DNA from: a bacterium
GTDB taxonomy: Bacteria; Pseudomonadota; Alphaproteobacteria; Caulobacterales; Caulobacteraceae
Direction of reading: 5' to 3'
Assembly (NCBI GenBank): GCA_030824495.1
Contig: JAVBXP010000051.1
Location: 1 to 55,458, forward strand
DNA: 55,458 nucleotides
The position numbers and the translations under genes were made by a program. Below are positions 53,836-55,458 of this stretch, one piece after another; position 1 is the first letter of the stretch, and each line of letters opens with the position of its first letter. Below the pieces are notes generated by a model. The model searched no databases and was not told the DNA's origin. It saw only the letters and a list, made by a program, of their open reading frames with translations.

Positions 53836-54524
53836 GGCTTGGCCGCCTCGCTTCCCAGTTCGTCAGCCGGAGCCGTCAGGCGGTAGCCCAGGCCACGAAC
53901 CGTCTCGATCCGATCAGCGCCGATCTTCTTTCGCACGCGGCCGATGAACACCTCGATGGTGTTGGAGTCGCGATCGAAGTCCTGATCGTAGAGATGCTCG
54001 ACCAATTCGGTGCGGCTGATCACGCGGCCCTGATGCATCATCAGATAGTGCAGCAGGCGATATTCCAGCGAGGTCAGGCGCAGAGGCTCGCCATTGACGC
54101 TGGCGCGAGCCGCGCGCGGATCCAGACGCAGGCCGCCGATCGACAGGCTGGGCGCGGCATGACCGGCCGAGCGTCGCAGCAGCGCGCGCAAGCGAGCCAG
54201 CAACTCCTCGGTATGGAATGGCTTGGTCAGGTAGTCGTCGGCCCCGGCGTCAAAACCGGCGACCTTCTCGCTCCACGCGCCGCGGGCGGTGAGGATCAAG
54301 ACCGGCACAGCCATGTTCTCGCGGCGCCAGCGCTCCAGCACCGACACGCCGTCCACCTTGGGCAGGCCAAGATCCAGGATCACCGCGTCATAAGGTTCAG
54401 TCTCGCCCAGAAACTGGGCCTCTTCGCCGTCCGGCGCATGGTCGACCGCATAGCCCGCGTCGCCGAGCGCCGACTTCAATTGGCGCGACAGGTCCGGGTC
54501 GTCCTCAACAAGTAGAATACGCAT
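53832..54524 (-). CDS. OmpR-family response regulator (PhoP/QseB-like)
   Basis: 230 residues. Receiver with E7-D8-D9, phospho-acceptor D51 (AVILDLGLPKVDG), LILTARG and DDYLTKPFHTEELLAR. Winged helix from about 125 (LTSLEYRLLHYLMMHQGRVISRTELVEHLYDQD, then GRVRKKIGADRIETVRGLGYRL). It lies nine bases after the PepSY gene and overlaps the kinase gene by four bases. The likely output is envelope genes and its own operon. Confidence 0.95.
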   Translation of the reverse strand: MRILLVEDDPDLSRQLKSALGDAGYAVDHAPDGEEAQFLGETEPYDAVILDLGLPKVDGVSVLERWRRENMAVPVLILTARGAWSEKVAGFDAGADDYLTKPFHTEELLARLRALLRRSAGHAAPSLSIGGLRLDPRAARASVNGEPLRLTSLEYRLLHYLMMHQGRVISRTELVEHLYDQDFDRDSNTIEVFIGRVRKKIGADRIETVRGLGYRLTAPADELGSEAAKP

Positions 54525-54533
54525 GGAGCTCCT

Positions 54534-54860
54534 TTAGCCGCCCTGGCGAGAGATGATCGCCCCGCTCTGGGCGTCGACGACGAAAATGATCACCCTGCCG
54601 TCATTGGTCTGCCACTGGACGAAGTAGGCGGGACGGCCGCCAGCGTCGCCCTGAGTGGTGTTGAGCTGCCTACCGGGCGTGCGGGCCGAAATCGTGGCGA
54701 TAACCTGCGAAAGCGGAACCTGGCGCCCGCCGCGCACGGCCGCACGCGCCGCGTCCTGGTCGCCCCGGCCGCCGTACGACGACCGGTCCGGCCCGTGCTG
54801 CGCATAACTCGCCGCCGGAGCGGCGGCGATCAGCGCTGCGATGAGGAGAAGGCGTTTCAT
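54534..54860 (-). CDS. Small exported PepSY-domain protein
   Basis: 108 residues from ATG 54860 (the frame starts seven codons earlier without a ribosome site). Signal peptide MKRLLLIAALIAAAPAASYA, a Gly/Arg-rich spacer, then a PepSY-like unit: PLSQVIATISARTPGR, GGRPAYFVQWQTNDGRVIIFVVDAQSGAI. Periplasmic. First gene of an operon with an OmpR-type regulator and a kinase, so it is probably an accessory modulator of that signalling pair. Confidence 0.88.
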   Translation of the reverse strand: MKRLLLIAALIAAAPAASYAQHGPDRSSYGGRGDQDAARAAVRGGRQVPLSQVIATISARTPGRQLNTTQGDAGGRPAYFVQWQTNDGRVIIFVVDAQSGAIISRQGG

Positions 54861-54953
54861 GATCTGAAGGATTACAACCACGTCACTGAACCGAGCCTGA
54901 ATGGCAGGTTTATGAATGGCGTGCGTCGGTCTGTCACGCAGACCGAACGCCGA

Positions 54954-55457
54954 TCACTTCTTCTTAGGCGTGTAAGGCCGCTCTTTTCGCCAACGCTCAG
55001 CGAAGGCCTCCAGTTCGGCGTCCGGCTTTTCGGGCAGCATCAACACAATGCGCGCGAGCAGATCGCCTCGCTTGCCGCGTGAGTCGGACAGTCCCCGTCC
55101 CTTCAGGCGCAAGGATTGACCGCTGTTGGCGCCCTTGGGCACGGTCAGCGTCACCGCGCCGTCGGGCGTGCGCGCCTCGACCTTGCCGCCGAGCACCGCA
55201 TCGGGAATCGTGACCGGCAGGTCCATGACCAGCGCATCGCCCTCGCGACGGAAAATCGCGTGCGGACGAACCACCAGTTCAATGAACGCATCGCCCGGCC
55301 CCGAACGTCCCGGCGAACCCTGGCCCTTCAAGCGCAGGGTCTGGCCTTCTTCCGCGCCCTTCGGAATCGTGACGTCGATCGTGCGTCCATCAGAGAACGC
55401 GATGCGCTTCTTGGCGCCGTGAATGGTGTCTTCCAGGTCGATCTCGAGCTTGGCGCG
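54954..55457 (-). CDS. DnaJ-type C-terminal domain (co-chaperone, N-terminus outside window)
   Basis: The frame runs off the right edge and gives 167 residues of the C-terminal peptide-binding domain of a DnaJ/CbpA-like protein. The first half-domain has LEIDLEDTIHGAKKRIAF, then VTIPKGAEEGQTLRLKGQG; GDAFIELVVRPHAIFRREGD is the central motif. The second half-domain repeats the design (LPVTIPDAVLGGKVEART, VTLTVPKGANSGQSLRLKGRG, GDLLARIVLMLPEKPD). No zinc-finger cysteines are visible, and the first beta-hairpin is contiguous, so a CbpA-type (class B) J-protein is more likely than DnaJ itself. The J domain is not visible. Confidence 0.9.
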   Translation of the reverse strand, partial: RAKLEIDLEDTIHGAKKRIAFSDGRTIDVTIPKGAEEGQTLRLKGQGSPGRSGPGDAFIELVVRPHAIFRREGDALVMDLPVTIPDAVLGGKVEARTPDGAVTLTVPKGANSGQSLRLKGRGLSDSRGKRGDLLARIVLMLPEKPDAELEAFAERWRKERPYTPKKK

Positions 55458-55458
55458 A

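Overview
High-GC alphaproteobacterial chromosome, most probably Caulobacterales (Caulobacter/Phenylobacterium-like). The main reasons are a pleC-type cell-cycle histidine kinase whose phospho-accepting His lies at residue 605 of 838, a MetH split over two genes, a subclass B3 metallo-beta-lactamase, and the alphaproteobacterial gene order ccmIEFH-degP-regulator-kinase-glnE. Everything is read from the sequence without database searches, so family names rest on recognised motifs.

Layout. (1) 1-4200: an accessory patch. After the tail of an unknown gene come three minus-strand genes, transcribed in the order TIR-domain effector, DUF5131/Gp37-Gp68 three-Cys protein, and three-Cys-motif partner TcmP; this is the best candidate here for an undescribed (possibly anti-phage) system. 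A 530-base gene-free stretch with a strong hairpin lies upstream. (2) 4256-11547: a PEP-CTERM secreted protein, then a tightly coupled methionine/one-carbon operon, ArsR-methyltransferase fusion, metF, B3 metallo-beta-lactamase, metH N-terminal half, metH C-terminal half, driven from a promoter that carries a perfect 20-bp palindrome. (3) 11622-13470: minCDE division-site operon. (4) 13904-17461: a large autotransporter with FN3/Ig-like repeats. (5) 17458-25084: two MFS transporters, a 2-hydroxyacid dehydrogenase, a P-loop kinase-like protein, a DOPA-dioxygenase-like protein, EttA, and a CsbD stress protein with a general-stress-type promoter and a textbook terminator. (6) 25169-34958: a quinone-reductase remnant, a von Willebrand factor A protein, a glycosyltransferase, an acyl-CoA dehydrogenase pair, a small orphan, OmpW and PepN. 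(7) 35045-40058: a receiver-domain protein, PleC, and an ECF sigma/anti-sigma/Spy-like cluster preceded by an EF-hand protein. (8) 40125-50912: glnE, a two-component pair, DegP and cytochrome c maturation genes. (9) 50975-55457: an unknown helical protein, a PepSY/OmpR/kinase operon and a truncated DnaJ-type C-terminal domain.

Gene packing is very tight. Nine adjacent same-strand pairs overlap by ATGA or GTGA, and four of six convergent pairs share a four-base CTAG/CTAA in which both stop codons interlock. The housekeeping blocks (met, min, ccm, glnE, pleC) look chromosomal and conserved; clear accessory character is limited to the first 4 kb and perhaps the repeat-rich autotransporter.
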